Assembly (NCBI GenBank): GCA_023436175.1
Contig: JAEZKE010000159.1
Span: 1 to 21,813 of the forward strand
From: Methanobacteriota archaeon
GTDB lineage: Archaea; Methanobacteriota; Methanobacteria; Methanobacteriales; Methanobacteriaceae
Direction: 5' to 3'
Length of the DNA stretch: 21,813 nucleotides
Shown here: positions 14,131 through 21,390 of the stretch, piece after piece
Position numbering within the stretch: the stretch's first letter is position 1
How the letters are laid out: each line of letters opens with the position of its first letter
Made by a program: the position numbers and the translations under genes
Notes under the pieces: generated by a model
The model's database searches: none
What the model saw: only the letters and a program-made list of their open reading frames with translations
What the model was told of the DNA's origin: nothing

Positions 14131-14953
14131 TAGTTGGTTGGTATCTGTACCCGTATCCTGAGTAATTAGCGTTTACCCATCTTCCATTTTTGTAAACCTG
14201 AACTGACCGATGTCTTGGTGAAAGACTAGTACTGTACTGTATAATTCTTGCTTTTTGACCTGAACGTGTTAATTGGCTGTACATTATTTCACTGTTGGTC
14301 CAGCAATCTCCTGTTCCTCTTCCACTACTGTAACTTCTTTTAACACCTGTCGAGTATGTTCTACTACTTTTAGTGTGTAAATATGATAAAATAGCCTGTT
14401 TGCTTCCTGTAACTTCTGTTGTATAGGTGATCTGTATATTTGTTGTAGCTCCTGAGTTAAGATTTTTTGCATAATTATCCCATTGTTGCATGGCTTGTAA
14501 TGTGTAAAATCCAACTGAACCGTCTTCTTTAAGCCCCATAGTTTTTTGGAACTTTTTAACCGCATTTTCAGTGTCAGCATCGAACTGTCCGTTTATTTCT
14601 CCGCTGTAAAATTCGTTTTCTTTGAGCCATTGTTGCAGTTCTTTTACTTCTTCGCCTGTAGCGCCTATTTTAAGTTCGTCGTTTGTACTTATGTTCATCT
14701 TTTTTTCTTTAAGCCAGTTCTGCAATTTGGCAATTTCTACGTCGCTTACTCCCAATAAGTTCTGGTTAGTAATTGCGTTAGTACTATCTATACTTTTTAA
14801 ATCATTGTTTACTAAATTTTGGTTTTCTGCAGCCCCTGCAAGTGGCGTGAGGCTGAATACTACACACATAGCAATGGCTATTGCATATGTGGTAGCATGT
14901 CGCTTTCTTGTAATTATACCGCCTCCGTGTCCAAATTGTTGAAAAATCAACAA
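14099..14953 (-). CDS. Secreted peptidoglycan-binding/transglutaminase-like protein
   Basis: An exported protein of up to 284 residues. The signal peptide has a basic start (ITRKRH), a hydrophobic core (about 20-35) and an AGA-A cleavage region (about 39-42). A peptidoglycan-binding-like helical domain follows at about 96-155 (GATGEEVKELQQWLKENEFY, then GQFDADTENAVKKFQKTMGL, then GSVGFYTLQAM). The C-terminal part is a transglutaminase-like core with C217 in GTGDCWTNSE, H248 in SPRHRSVQVY and N261 in GRWVNANY. It resembles the catalytic half of pseudomurein endoisopeptidases (Cys-His-Asp), but the third position is Asn. A role in wall remodelling or surface crosslinking is inferred. The start is unclear: the frame opens with TTG at 14953, but GGAGG (14926-14922) sits 4 bases before ATA (14917) and 7 before ATT (14914), and the signal peptide begins there. 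Confidence 0.8.
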   Translation of the reverse strand: MLIFQQFGHGGGIITRKRHATTYAIAIAMCVVFSLTPLAGAAENQNLVNNDLKSIDSTNAITNQNLLGVSDVEIAKLQNWLKEKKMNISTNDELKIGATGEEVKELQQWLKENEFYSGEINGQFDADTENAVKKFQKTMGLKEDGSVGFYTLQAMQQWDNYAKNLNSGATTNIQITYTTEVTGSKQAILSYLHTKSSRTYSTGVKRSYSSGRGTGDCWTNSEIMYSQLTRSGQKARIIQYSTSLSPRHRSVQVYKNGRWVNANYSGYGYRYQPTKNSVNGVVIK

Positions 14954-15406
14954 TCCTACTTTTTGGATAAAACCATTTCACTTTATTATAATATATAAAT
15001 ATTGTGGTTTAATTTCCAAAAATAGGCGCTTTAAAAGCTTATTTAATAAAAAAAAGCACTATTAAAAGTTTTTATTTCAAATTTTATTAATTATACTCTA
15101 TTTATGCCTGTTTTTACAATTAAAGCTATGATAAATGATTAATTAAATAAATTAAATTATATAAGGGCTATTTTAGAGGTTAATGATAACTTGCATATCT
15201 AATTAAACTTAATATTTTCTTTTATAGTATATTAAACGATTAAATCTAATATTGTATTAATTATATAGTTAAAAATCCTTTTTTAATTATAAAACTATGT
15301 ATTTATGCTTATTAAATGTAATATACCTGTAAAAATAGGCCTTATTTTAAATTTAAATTGTACAGATTTATATGCTCCCCATATTATCTATTTAACAATT
15401 TAAGAG

Positions 15407-15535
15407 ATGTATTTTAAGTATAATCTCTATTTTAATATAAAAAAGGACGATTATGAACTAATTTCGGGATTTAATTCATATTTTTTTTATTTTGAAGCTG
15501 AAATTATTGAAACTTCTGATCATTTTCCACTGTAA
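15407..15535 (+). CDS. Possible 42-residue small protein
   Basis: ATG at 15407 to TAA at 15533-15535 encodes MYFKYNLYFNIKKDDYELIS followed by GFNSYFFYFEAEIIETSDHFPL. The composition is mixed and protein-like, with an acidic, aromatic C-terminal half. A TATA-like TTTATATG lies about 35 bases upstream (about 15367-15374), with AAGAG directly before the ATG. I recognise no family. It may be a short real gene or chance. Confidence 0.25.
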   Translation: MYFKYNLYFNIKKDDYELISGFNSYFFYFEAEIIETSDHFPL

Positions 15536-15585
15536 TCTCAAAGATCTGCACAGGATATCTGGCTTCACATATAATAAATTTAAAG

Positions 15586-15594
15586 TTTATATAA
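15586..15594 (+). promoter_or_regulatory. TATA box of the flavodoxin/ferredoxin gene
   Basis: TTTATATAA matches the archaeal TATA consensus and lies about 50 bases before the ATG at 15640. A start of transcription near 15615 would give a leader containing the GGGGA ribosome binding site (15628-15632). Confidence 0.55.
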
Positions 15595-15639
15595 ACATGA
15601 ATTTAATTAGGATTTATTTAATTAAATGGGGAATGGCCA

Positions 15640-16437
15640 ATGAACGATACTGTTGATTTTTATTTCTTCTCAGGAACAGGAAATACACTACTAATAGTAA
15701 AAAAAATGAGAGATAAATTTGAGAAAAATGGTATAAGTGTAAATTTATGCAAAATTGAAGGATCAAATCCTGATGAAATCAATTTAGAACATACTATAGG
15801 TATTGCATTTCCTGTGGCGGTATTATCAACTTATCCTTTTGTCTGGGATTTCATAAAGTCATTACCCAATACAAATGGTACAGAAATTTTCATGGTAAAT
15901 ACTCTTGCTGGAATTTCAGGAGGAATAGTGGGGCCACTTCGAGAGATCGTTAAAAAGAAAAATTATACTCCAGTTGGAGCTATGGAAATTAAAATGCCAC
16001 CTAATATATTTTTCATACAGGATGAAGAAACAAGCAAAGATAAAGTCGAAAAAGGTCTTATCAAAGCTGAGATGTATGCAATGGACATTATAAATGGAAA
16101 AGCTAGATGGGGACGAGTTCCAGTTTTATCAGATGCTGTGAACTTATTTTCAATGGGCGCTTTGAGGTTAACTGGAATTAATTTACATCAAAAATTCTTC
16201 CTTTTTGATTTAGATAAAGATAAATGTAATAGATGTGGAATATGTGTTGGCCTCTGCCCAACGAAAAATATCAAAATAAATGGTGGAGAATATCCTGTAC
16301 ATAGCTTAAAATGCCAGTACTGTTTAAGATGCACTTCATTTTGTCCTAAACAGGCAATTCCATGTAAATTTAATTATAAAGGAAAAACATATCGGGCTGT
16401 TAAGGCAAAGGAATTTTTAAAAATAAATAACCTGTAA
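15640..16437 (+). CDS. EFR1-type flavodoxin/ferredoxin fusion protein
   Basis: A 265-residue electron-transfer protein. The N-terminal flavodoxin fold has the FMN phosphate loop SGTGNT (11-16), a GIAFPVAVLSTYPFVWDFIKS segment and NTLAGISGG. The C-terminal bacterial-type ferredoxin domain has two complete 4Fe-4S motifs, CNRCGICVGLCP (C196, C199, C202, C206) and CQYCLRCTSFCP (C225, C228, C231, C235). This layout matches the EFR1 family (flavodoxin joined to two 4Fe-4S clusters), widespread in methanogens and anaerobic bacteria. It presumably moves electrons between FMN and Fe-S partners, but its redox partner is unknown. GGGGA lies about 8 bases before the ATG, and a good TATA box lies upstream. 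It stands alone and converges on the protease gene. Confidence 0.88.
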   Translation: MNDTVDFYFFSGTGNTLLIVKKMRDKFEKNGISVNLCKIEGSNPDEINLEHTIGIAFPVAVLSTYPFVWDFIKSLPNTNGTEIFMVNTLAGISGGIVGPLREIVKKKNYTPVGAMEIKMPPNIFFIQDEETSKDKVEKGLIKAEMYAMDIINGKARWGRVPVLSDAVNLFSMGALRLTGINLHQKFFLFDLDKDKCNRCGICVGLCPTKNIKINGGEYPVHSLKCQYCLRCTSFCPKQAIPCKFNYKGKTYRAVKAKEFLKINNL

Positions 16438-16498
16438 AATAATCATAAAAAAGAATTTTAATCAAGTTATCTAAATATTTTGAATAAATAAAAAAGTA

Positions 16499-16519
16499 CT
16501 CAAAAAATTTGTTTTTGAG
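16499..16519. terminator. Hairpin after the first protease gene
   Basis: CTCAAAAA (16499-16506) pairs with TTTTTGAG (16512-16519) around a 5-base loop, immediately beyond the protease stop codon (16521-16523) on the minus strand. It lies in the convergent gap with the flavodoxin gene, so it may serve both. Confidence 0.5.
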
Positions 16520-16520
16520 T

Positions 16521-17774
16521 TTAAGCAACAGTAATCGGTACTTTATTTTTACTGCAGATTTCTTTAATGTACTTTGAAGATAAGAAAAGACTGGCTGTCG
16601 TTTTTTTAGGATTGTTTTTAGCATTAACTCCGTAAACTAAAACACCTGTTACTTTATTTTTACTGTCAACAACTGGGCCTCCACTGTAACCTTCAGCTGT
16701 AATTGCATTTGTCCTGTAGTAAATTGTACCCTGAGCATTAGGTTCTTTAGCTGTTAAATGACCTGATGATACAAATGGAGTATAATCTGATGATTTTGAA
16801 GCTGAATGCTTAGTTTTGCCATGTGTTTTTAGTCGTGCATCCATTTGCTTACCCGGATATCCATATACAGAAACTTTTCCACCCATCTTTGGATTCTTTG
16901 AACTGATCGTTAATGCAGGTAATTTTTTACATTTAGCAGGATCAACCTTCAGAAGAGCTATATCCTGGTCTTTGTTACTATTTCCCACGTCAACTAATCG
17001 TGCTTTTAAAGATTTATTGGTATTTAACCCGAGACCTTTGATATGAATACTTGATTTATATGAATTTGTAGATACCCATCCGTTTTTAATGAATTTATCT
17101 GTAACGTAACTCATGGTTTTATCCGAGTCCTGATTAGATATATTTTTGAAGAGTTTGGAACCTAATCTAGGATTTTTCTTTATATAATTCATTAAACCTA
17201 TCTCTTCTACATACCATTTTACATCATTAGAATTCATTTTCTTAAGTTTATCTTTAGATTCTAACGTGTTAGAATCACTTACAACGTGGAATGCAGTTAT
17301 AATGTAGCCATCTTTAGTTACAATTGATCCTGATCCAGTACTGTATGGTCGAAATTTAACTTTTAAATGTACTGTTTTATGAAGCAGGGGATCTTTAACT
17401 GTAACTGCCCCTGAAAAACCGCTTTCAATATAAACTGTTCCATTTTGGACTATTCCGTTATGGGGGTTAGGTGATACATAGTTTCCAGAAATAGGATTAC
17501 CATGAACCACTCCTGAGAGTCCAACTATGGCAACGATAAGTATCAATGCTTTAAGTAATATTGATGTTTTGTTTTTAAAATCGAATGCTGTTAAATTCTT
17601 TTTAGATAAAATATTTGACTTTTTAAATTCACTCGAAAATCTGTCGAAATTTTCAATTTCGACGCCGCGAAAATTTCTCAATTTTCGCTGACTTTGATTT
17701 TCGAAGATTTTATTACATTTCTCGCAAAAATTTGCGCCTGTGGTATTTTTGAAGCCACATTTAGGGCAAATCAC
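16521..17774 (-). CDS. Membrane-anchored trypsin-like serine protease with zinc ribbon
   Basis: A 417-residue protein. A cytoplasmic N-terminal zinc ribbon (C3, C6, C17, C20: CPKC and CEKC) is followed by a charged linker, one membrane segment (about 71-90) and an external trypsin-like domain. That domain has H163 in ITAFHVVSD, D271 in DQDIALLKVD and S364 in GYSGGPVVDS, so the triad is complete. The interval between H and D is long and helical. The domain is of the HtrA-like S1C type without a PDZ domain. Likely role is cutting surface or misfolded exported proteins; the target is unknown. I start at the GTG 17774 (MICPKCGFKN): GAGGTG lies 5 bases upstream, and the zinc ribbon begins there. 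The ATG at 17825 would add an unlikely 17 residues. Residues about 28-48 are encoded by palindromic repeat units inserted in frame. A paralog lies at 20110-21261. Confidence 0.88.
   Translation of the reverse strand: MICPKCGFKNTTGANFCEKCNKIFENQSQRKLRNFRGVEIENFDRFSSEFKKSNILSKKNLTAFDFKNKTSILLKALILIVAIVGLSGVVHGNPISGNYVSPNPHNGIVQNGTVYIESGFSGAVTVKDPLLHKTVHLKVKFRPYSTGSGSIVTKDGYIITAFHVVSDSNTLESKDKLKKMNSNDVKWYVEEIGLMNYIKKNPRLGSKLFKNISNQDSDKTMSYVTDKFIKNGWVSTNSYKSSIHIKGLGLNTNKSLKARLVDVGNSNKDQDIALLKVDPAKCKKLPALTISSKNPKMGGKVSVYGYPGKQMDARLKTHGKTKHSASKSSDYTPFVSSGHLTAKEPNAQGTIYYRTNAITAEGYSGGPVVDSKNKVTGVLVYGVNAKNNPKKTTASLFLSSKYIKEICSKNKVPITVA
17633..17704 (-). repeat. Palindromic units inserted inside the protease gene
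   Basis: Two units of the 24-bp family lie side by side in coding sequence: GTCGAAATT/AATTTCGAC (17643-17663, 3-base loop) and GCGAAAATT/AATTTTCGC (17667-17688, 4-base loop). A further stem, TCGAAAATC (17633-17641) with GATTTTCGA (17696-17704), encloses both, giving a nested structure. Loop centres are about 24 bases apart. On the coding strand the GGC suffix follows the unit at 17667-17688, the same orientation as in the arrays. The encoded linker is about SQRKLRNFRGVEIENFDRF. Confidence 0.85.
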
Positions 17775-17825
17775 TGTTACACCTCTTAATAATTCCGGAT
17801 TGATAAAAAAGACATTTAAACACAA

Positions 17826-18475
17826 GAATGAGTTGTTTTGAAATTATAAAGTATTATATGTAATATTCCAATTTTTTACAGTCTTTTTATCTTTAAACCG
17901 GAAAATAGACTACATAACATAATTATAGGTATGTATGCAGCTTTCCGCGTAATTAAACCGCCTTTATATCTTGATCACCATTTTTCGAAAATGATACTTC
18001 AAGACAACCCTAATAAGCTCATATCACATATAAATATTTCGCTTTATTTTCAAAAAATAAACCCAATTAATGCTTATTTTATTAAAAAAAGACATGAAAA
18101 GAAGTTTACTTTTAAATTGTTATTGAGTTTCCATAATTTATTATTATTTTTGACTATTGCCCTTTAACTACTCCCTTATTTTGAAAATATTAATGAATTC
18201 TATCTGTTTTAAAGAAGGAATATTCTCTTTAAATAAAAATGACAAGCATTTATAATTTCCTTTTTAATAAAAATCACCATTTTCAGTTTATGTAATGGTA
18301 AATAAATTCCATATATTTATTACTTTTATAAAAAAAGTTTAATACTAAACTTTTCACAGTTATTTAAAGAAAATAAATATGAAAAGGACCATAACTATGG
18401 TGAGTAACATGCATTAAGTGAATGTTTTTTTTATTATATGTGAGTTTAATTGAATATAAAAAAAGGGGTTTTTCA
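17826..18475. other. Divergent intergenic region
   Basis: This A/T-rich stretch lies between the protease and helical-repeat genes. Minus-strand TATA-like elements near 17838-17848 (CTTTATAATTT) could serve the protease. A frame at 17931-18167 (plus) encodes a lysine- and phenylalanine-rich sequence without a ribosome binding site and is probably chance. The hairpin at 18333-18354 lies before the next gene. Confidence 0.4.
18333..18354. promoter_or_regulatory. 9-bp dyad upstream of the helical-repeat gene
   Basis: AAAAGTTTA (18333-18341) pairs perfectly with TAAACTTTT (18346-18354) around ATAC, about 120 bases before the gene start. It could be an operator or a terminator-like hairpin; there is no matching known motif. 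Confidence 0.3.
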
Positions 18476-19093
18476 GTGTCAAAATATAATTTAGATAAAA
18501 AAGATGTTGATATTAAAAAATTAGCCGAAAAAACACTAACTGATAAAGAACTATTGCAGGAACTGCTTAATGGAATTGTATCTAAAGATAATACTACTAG
18601 ATCTAATAGTTTTAACATACTGCAGGTTATAAGCGAGGAAAAACCGGATATTCTTTATCCTAAATGGGACTACTTCAAGAAAATGCTCACAAGTAAAAAT
18701 AATTACCATAAGTACATTGCTATCTACATTTTAGCAGACCTTACAAAAATAGATAAAGAAAATAAATTTGAAGACATCTTTGAAGATTATTATGGGATTC
18801 TTGCAGGGGATAAAGTTATGGCAGCGTCTCATGTAGCTCTTAATTCCAGTAAAATAGCAGTGAACAAACCAGAACTCCAATCAAAAATACTTGGCCGGCT
18901 TTTAGACATTGATAACATTCATAAAGGTAGGCAGAATGAACTAGTTAAGTCTTATATCATAGAAGCACTTAGAAAAATGTATCCTCAAATTAAGGATAAA
19001 GAACGAGTAACAAAGTTTATTAAAGAACAATTGGAGAGTTCAAGCCCTAAAACAAGAGATTTAGCGGCATGTTTCCTGGAACGATGTGCATGA
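18476..19093 (+). CDS. Helical-repeat (HEAT-like) protein, unknown role
   Basis: A 205-residue soluble, almost wholly helical protein. Repeated helix pairs (LTDKELLQELLNGIVSKDNT, RSNSFNILQVISEEKPDIL, NYHKYIAIYILADLTKID, SKILGRLLDIDNIHKGRQNE, SYIIEALRKMYPQI, PKTRDLAACFLERCA) follow the pattern of HEAT or ARM repeat proteins, which act as protein-binding scaffolds. I place the start at GTG 18476 (VSKYNLDKKD), with GGGG 7 bases upstream. The in-frame ATG at 18422 adds 18 hydrophobic residues with no ribosome binding site. The gene is followed by the DUF488 gene after about 120 bases. Partner and function are not visible. Confidence 0.7.
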   Translation: MSKYNLDKKDVDIKKLAEKTLTDKELLQELLNGIVSKDNTTRSNSFNILQVISEEKPDILYPKWDYFKKMLTSKNNYHKYIAIYILADLTKIDKENKFEDIFEDYYGILAGDKVMAASHVALNSSKIAVNKPELQSKILGRLLDIDNIHKGRQNELVKSYIIEALRKMYPQIKDKERVTKFIKEQLESSSPKTRDLAACFLERCA

Positions 19094-19212
19094 TGCATAT
19101 TCTCTAATTTAGCGGGATTTTGAAGACGCAAACTTATTAACCATCACTAACATATTAATATCTTAAATTTGTAGTAACCATATTTTTCAAGATTATGCAC
19201 TGGTGATACCTC

Positions 19213-19599
19213 ATGTTTAAAATCAAGAGTATTTATGAACCTTCAAGCAAAAAAGATGGATATAGAATTTTGGTGGATAAGTCCTGGCCTGAAGGATTAT
19301 CAAAAGAAGATGCAAAAGTGGATTTATGGCTTAAAGAAATTGCACCTACCCGAGATATTAAGGAGTGGGTAATAGAAGATTCTGTAAATTTTGATGATTT
19401 TAAAAAAGAATACCTAAACGAACTGCGCAGTAGAAAGACACTTATCATGATCATCAGAAAGATTGAAAAAGAAAAGGGGATGGTTACACTACTGCATTCT
19501 GCACGTGATCATGAATGTAATTGTGCAGCTGTCTTGAGAGATAAGCTTAACGGATATAAAGTTATTAACAGGTCTATAGGTAGAATTCACGGAGGGTAA
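19213..19599 (+). CDS. DUF488 family (YeaO-like) protein
   Basis: A 128-residue protein with the DUF488/YeaO signature: SIYEPSSKKDGYRILVDKSW, then PEGLSKEDAKVDLWLKEIAP, then DFKKEYLNELRSRKTLIMII and a C-terminal TLLHSARDHECNCAAVLRDKL. In the usual family motif WPRG the arginine is replaced here by glutamate (WPEG). These small proteins are widespread in bacteria and archaea; their biochemical role is not established. GGTGA lies about 7 bases before the ATG. It converges on the PepSY-like gene. Confidence 0.85.
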   Translation: MFKIKSIYEPSSKKDGYRILVDKSWPEGLSKEDAKVDLWLKEIAPTRDIKEWVIEDSVNFDDFKKEYLNELRSRKTLIMIIRKIEKEKGMVTLLHSARDHECNCAAVLRDKLNGYKVINRSIGRIHGG

Positions 19600-19692
19600 T
19601 TATAACTGATTAGGCAGTGGTTGTAGAATTTAAAGCTTAATTTTTTAGTACAAAATGGGAAAGAGTAAAGTTAAATTGTTTAGTCTTATTAT

Positions 19693-20010
19693 TCAATCAT
19701 GTGGAATAACATAAATCCTAGTTAACGCGCCTGTATGGGCATTTATGTTGATATATCCTTCATAGAATCCATAATCTCCAGCAAGTATAACTGCATGATA
19801 TGTATTCCTGTTTTGAAGGGTAACTTTAGACACGTAAGCCAAACTATCAAACCTTTCACTATACTTCATATATTTTTCAGATAATGTTTTTGCTTTAGCT
19901 TTCGAAATAACTGGATCTGAAATGTTTTCGGCCGCTGTTACTGCACTTGCAATCTGCAACCCTATAAAAATCATGAAAAATACAGAGATTGCCATTAATT
20001 TCTTATTCAT
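19693..20010 (-). CDS. Small secreted PepSY-like protein
   Basis: A 105-residue exported protein. The signal peptide has a basic start (MNKKLM), a hydrophobic core AISVFFMIFIGLQIA and cleavage near ASA or TAA (about 23-27). The mature part has a helix (SKAKAKTLSEKYMKYSERF) and three strands ending YEGYININAHTGALTRIYVI, the layout of the PepSY domain, in which a strand ending in DxxTGxI-like residues is typical. PepSY domains are found as inhibitory or regulatory parts of extracellular proteases, so a link with the trypsin-like protease encoded directly upstream in the same direction is attractive, but it is inference. GAGGTGA lies 7 bases before the ATG, and a TATA-like GATATAAAG lies about 65 bases upstream. 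Confidence 0.7.
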   Translation of the reverse strand: MNKKLMAISVFFMIFIGLQIASAVTAAENISDPVISKAKAKTLSEKYMKYSERFDSLAYVSKVTLQNRNTYHAVILAGDYGFYEGYININAHTGALTRIYVIPHD

Positions 20011-20072
20011 GCTGGTTTCACCTCACTTTTTTAGTTTAAAGATAGAACAATTCATAAATGTTATTAGGATAT

Positions 20073-20082
20073 GCTTTATATC
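20073..20082 (-). promoter_or_regulatory. TATA-like element of the PepSY-like gene
   Basis: The minus strand reads GATATAAAGC about 65 bases before the start codon of the PepSY-like gene, and after the stop of the upstream protease gene. It suggests a separate promoter with a leader of about 40 nucleotides. Confidence 0.4.
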
Positions 20083-20109
20083 TCCAAGGTTGATTTATCC
20101 TTTTTTTAC

Positions 20110-21261
20110 TTAAACCTCATTTACGGGCACTTTGTTTTTGTTAAGTATTTCTGTAATGTATTTTCTGGATAAAAAGAGAGTACCTATTCGTTTTTCATTT
20201 TTTAACTTGTTTATTTTAAGAATTCCATAAATTAAAACACCTATTACCTTGTTTTTACTGTCCACAACTGGTCCTCCACTGTTACCTTTATCAGCAATAG
20301 CATCACTTTTATAATAAATTATGCCCTTAGAATTAGTTATTTTCTCTCTCAGGTGTCCTGAGGATACTGAAGGTAAATTTGATGAACTTGTAGCAGATGG
20401 CTTCATATACGAGCTGTTGTTTTGCTGTTTGTTCTGTGAATTCGGGTATCCATATATTGAAACTTTTTCACCAGTTTTTGGATCGGTGGAGCTAATGGTG
20501 AGTGAAGGCAAAATTCTATCTCCAGGATTGACTTTCAGGAGAGTTATATCTTTACCCTCTTTGGAACTTCCCATATCAATTAAACGAGCTTCCATGGAAT
20601 TACCGGCATTGATTTTGTTTAATGCATGGTCTTTAACATAAATACTGTGTTTATAAGAGTTTGTAGAAATCCAGCCTTTTTTAATGAATACACTTGTAAG
20701 ATAATTCTGGTTTCTCTCTAAATTGAAATCACTTTGATTACTTTTAAACCTTTTAAGTAAATTATAGCTTAATTGAGGGTCTATATTTTTTAAATAATAC
20801 ATTAAAGCTTCTTTTTCTACATATTTCTTTATATCTTTATTTTCCATTTTTTTAAGCTCTTTCATGTCCCTTGATTCGGGATCACTTACAACGTGAAATG
20901 CACTTATTATGTATCCTTTTCTATTTACAAGAAAACCTGATCCAGATGAGGAATAATTGACGGTTAAGCGCATTTTCTTTTTAAGCAGTGGGTCTTTAAC
21001 TGTGGCTATGCCTGAAAGACCACTTTCAATATAAACGGTTCCATTTTGAACTGTTCGGGTACTAATGTTAGAAGATATGGATTTTTCAGATAAAGAATTA
21101 GCGCTGTCTGCTCCAGAAATTCCAATTATTATGAATGTTACCAACAATATTTTAAGGAGTTGGTGTGCGTTATTCATTAATGGTGCCCATAAATATTTTT
21201 TTATGGATTTTTTCATGTTTTTACATCTACACGAAATTAATTCATATTTTGGACATACCAT
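20110..21261 (-). CDS. Membrane-anchored trypsin-like serine protease, paralog 2
   Basis: A 383-residue paralog of the protease at 16521-17774. It shares the stretch VQNGTVYIESGLSGIATVKD, the histidine in ISAFHVVSD (H123), the aspartate in GKDITLLKV (D238) and the serine in GNSGGPVVDS (S328), so the triad is intact. A membrane segment (about 35-51) anchors it, with the protease domain outside. The N-terminus MVCPKYELISCRCKN is a shrunken version of the zinc ribbon seen in the paralog: CPKC has become CPKY and the spacer is lost, so zinc binding is unlikely. The ATG at 21261 has GAGGTG about 6 bases upstream, which fixes the start. It lacks the palindromic repeat insert. It lies between the frameshifted transglutaminase-like gene and the PepSY-like gene, all on the minus strand. 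Confidence 0.88.
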   Translation of the reverse strand: MVCPKYELISCRCKNMKKSIKKYLWAPLMNNAHQLLKILLVTFIIIGISGADSANSLSEKSISSNISTRTVQNGTVYIESGLSGIATVKDPLLKKKMRLTVNYSSSGSGFLVNRKGYIISAFHVVSDPESRDMKELKKMENKDIKKYVEKEALMYYLKNIDPQLSYNLLKRFKSNQSDFNLERNQNYLTSVFIKKGWISTNSYKHSIYVKDHALNKINAGNSMEARLIDMGSSKEGKDITLLKVNPGDRILPSLTISSTDPKTGEKVSIYGYPNSQNKQQNNSSYMKPSATSSSNLPSVSSGHLREKITNSKGIIYYKSDAIADKGNSGGPVVDSKNKVIGVLIYGILKINKLKNEKRIGTLFLSRKYITEILNKNKVPVNEV

Positions 21262-21356
21262 TTTAACACCTCATTTATGAATTTACAAGCTCAATTAAAT
21301 GGTTAATTATTGATTTTTGAAAAAAATACACTTTTAATATAACGTATGGTGGAAAT

Positions 21357-21381
21357 AAGGGTTTTTTTGATAAAAACCCTT
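21357..21381 (-). terminator. Strong hairpin terminator
   Basis: AAGGGTTTTT (21357-21366) pairs with AAAAACCCTT (21372-21381) around a 5-base loop, just beyond the end of the transglutaminase-like reading frame (stop at 21391-21393) on the minus strand. It separates that gene from the protease gene. Confidence 0.65.
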
Positions 21382-21390
21382 TTTTGGGTT

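Larger units (their letters stand above)
14954..15639. other. Divergent A/T-rich intergenic region
   Basis: About 690 bases between divergent genes, very rich in A and T. It contains one possible small frame (15407-15535) and a clear TATA-like TTTATATAA (15586-15594) ahead of the flavodoxin gene. A quasi-palindrome around AAATAGGCCTTATTT (about 15334-15350) is present. No RNA gene is recognised. Confidence 0.4.

Noticed and set aside
17981..17996. CATTTT/AAAATG hairpin with a 3-base loop
   Set aside because: Short A/T-rich stem without the GC suffix or a neighbouring unit; not enough to count as a member of the palindromic family.
17931..18167. 78-codon plus-strand frame
   Set aside because: No ribosome binding site, no recognisable family, composition as in non-coding A/T-rich DNA; kept only as a remote possibility.
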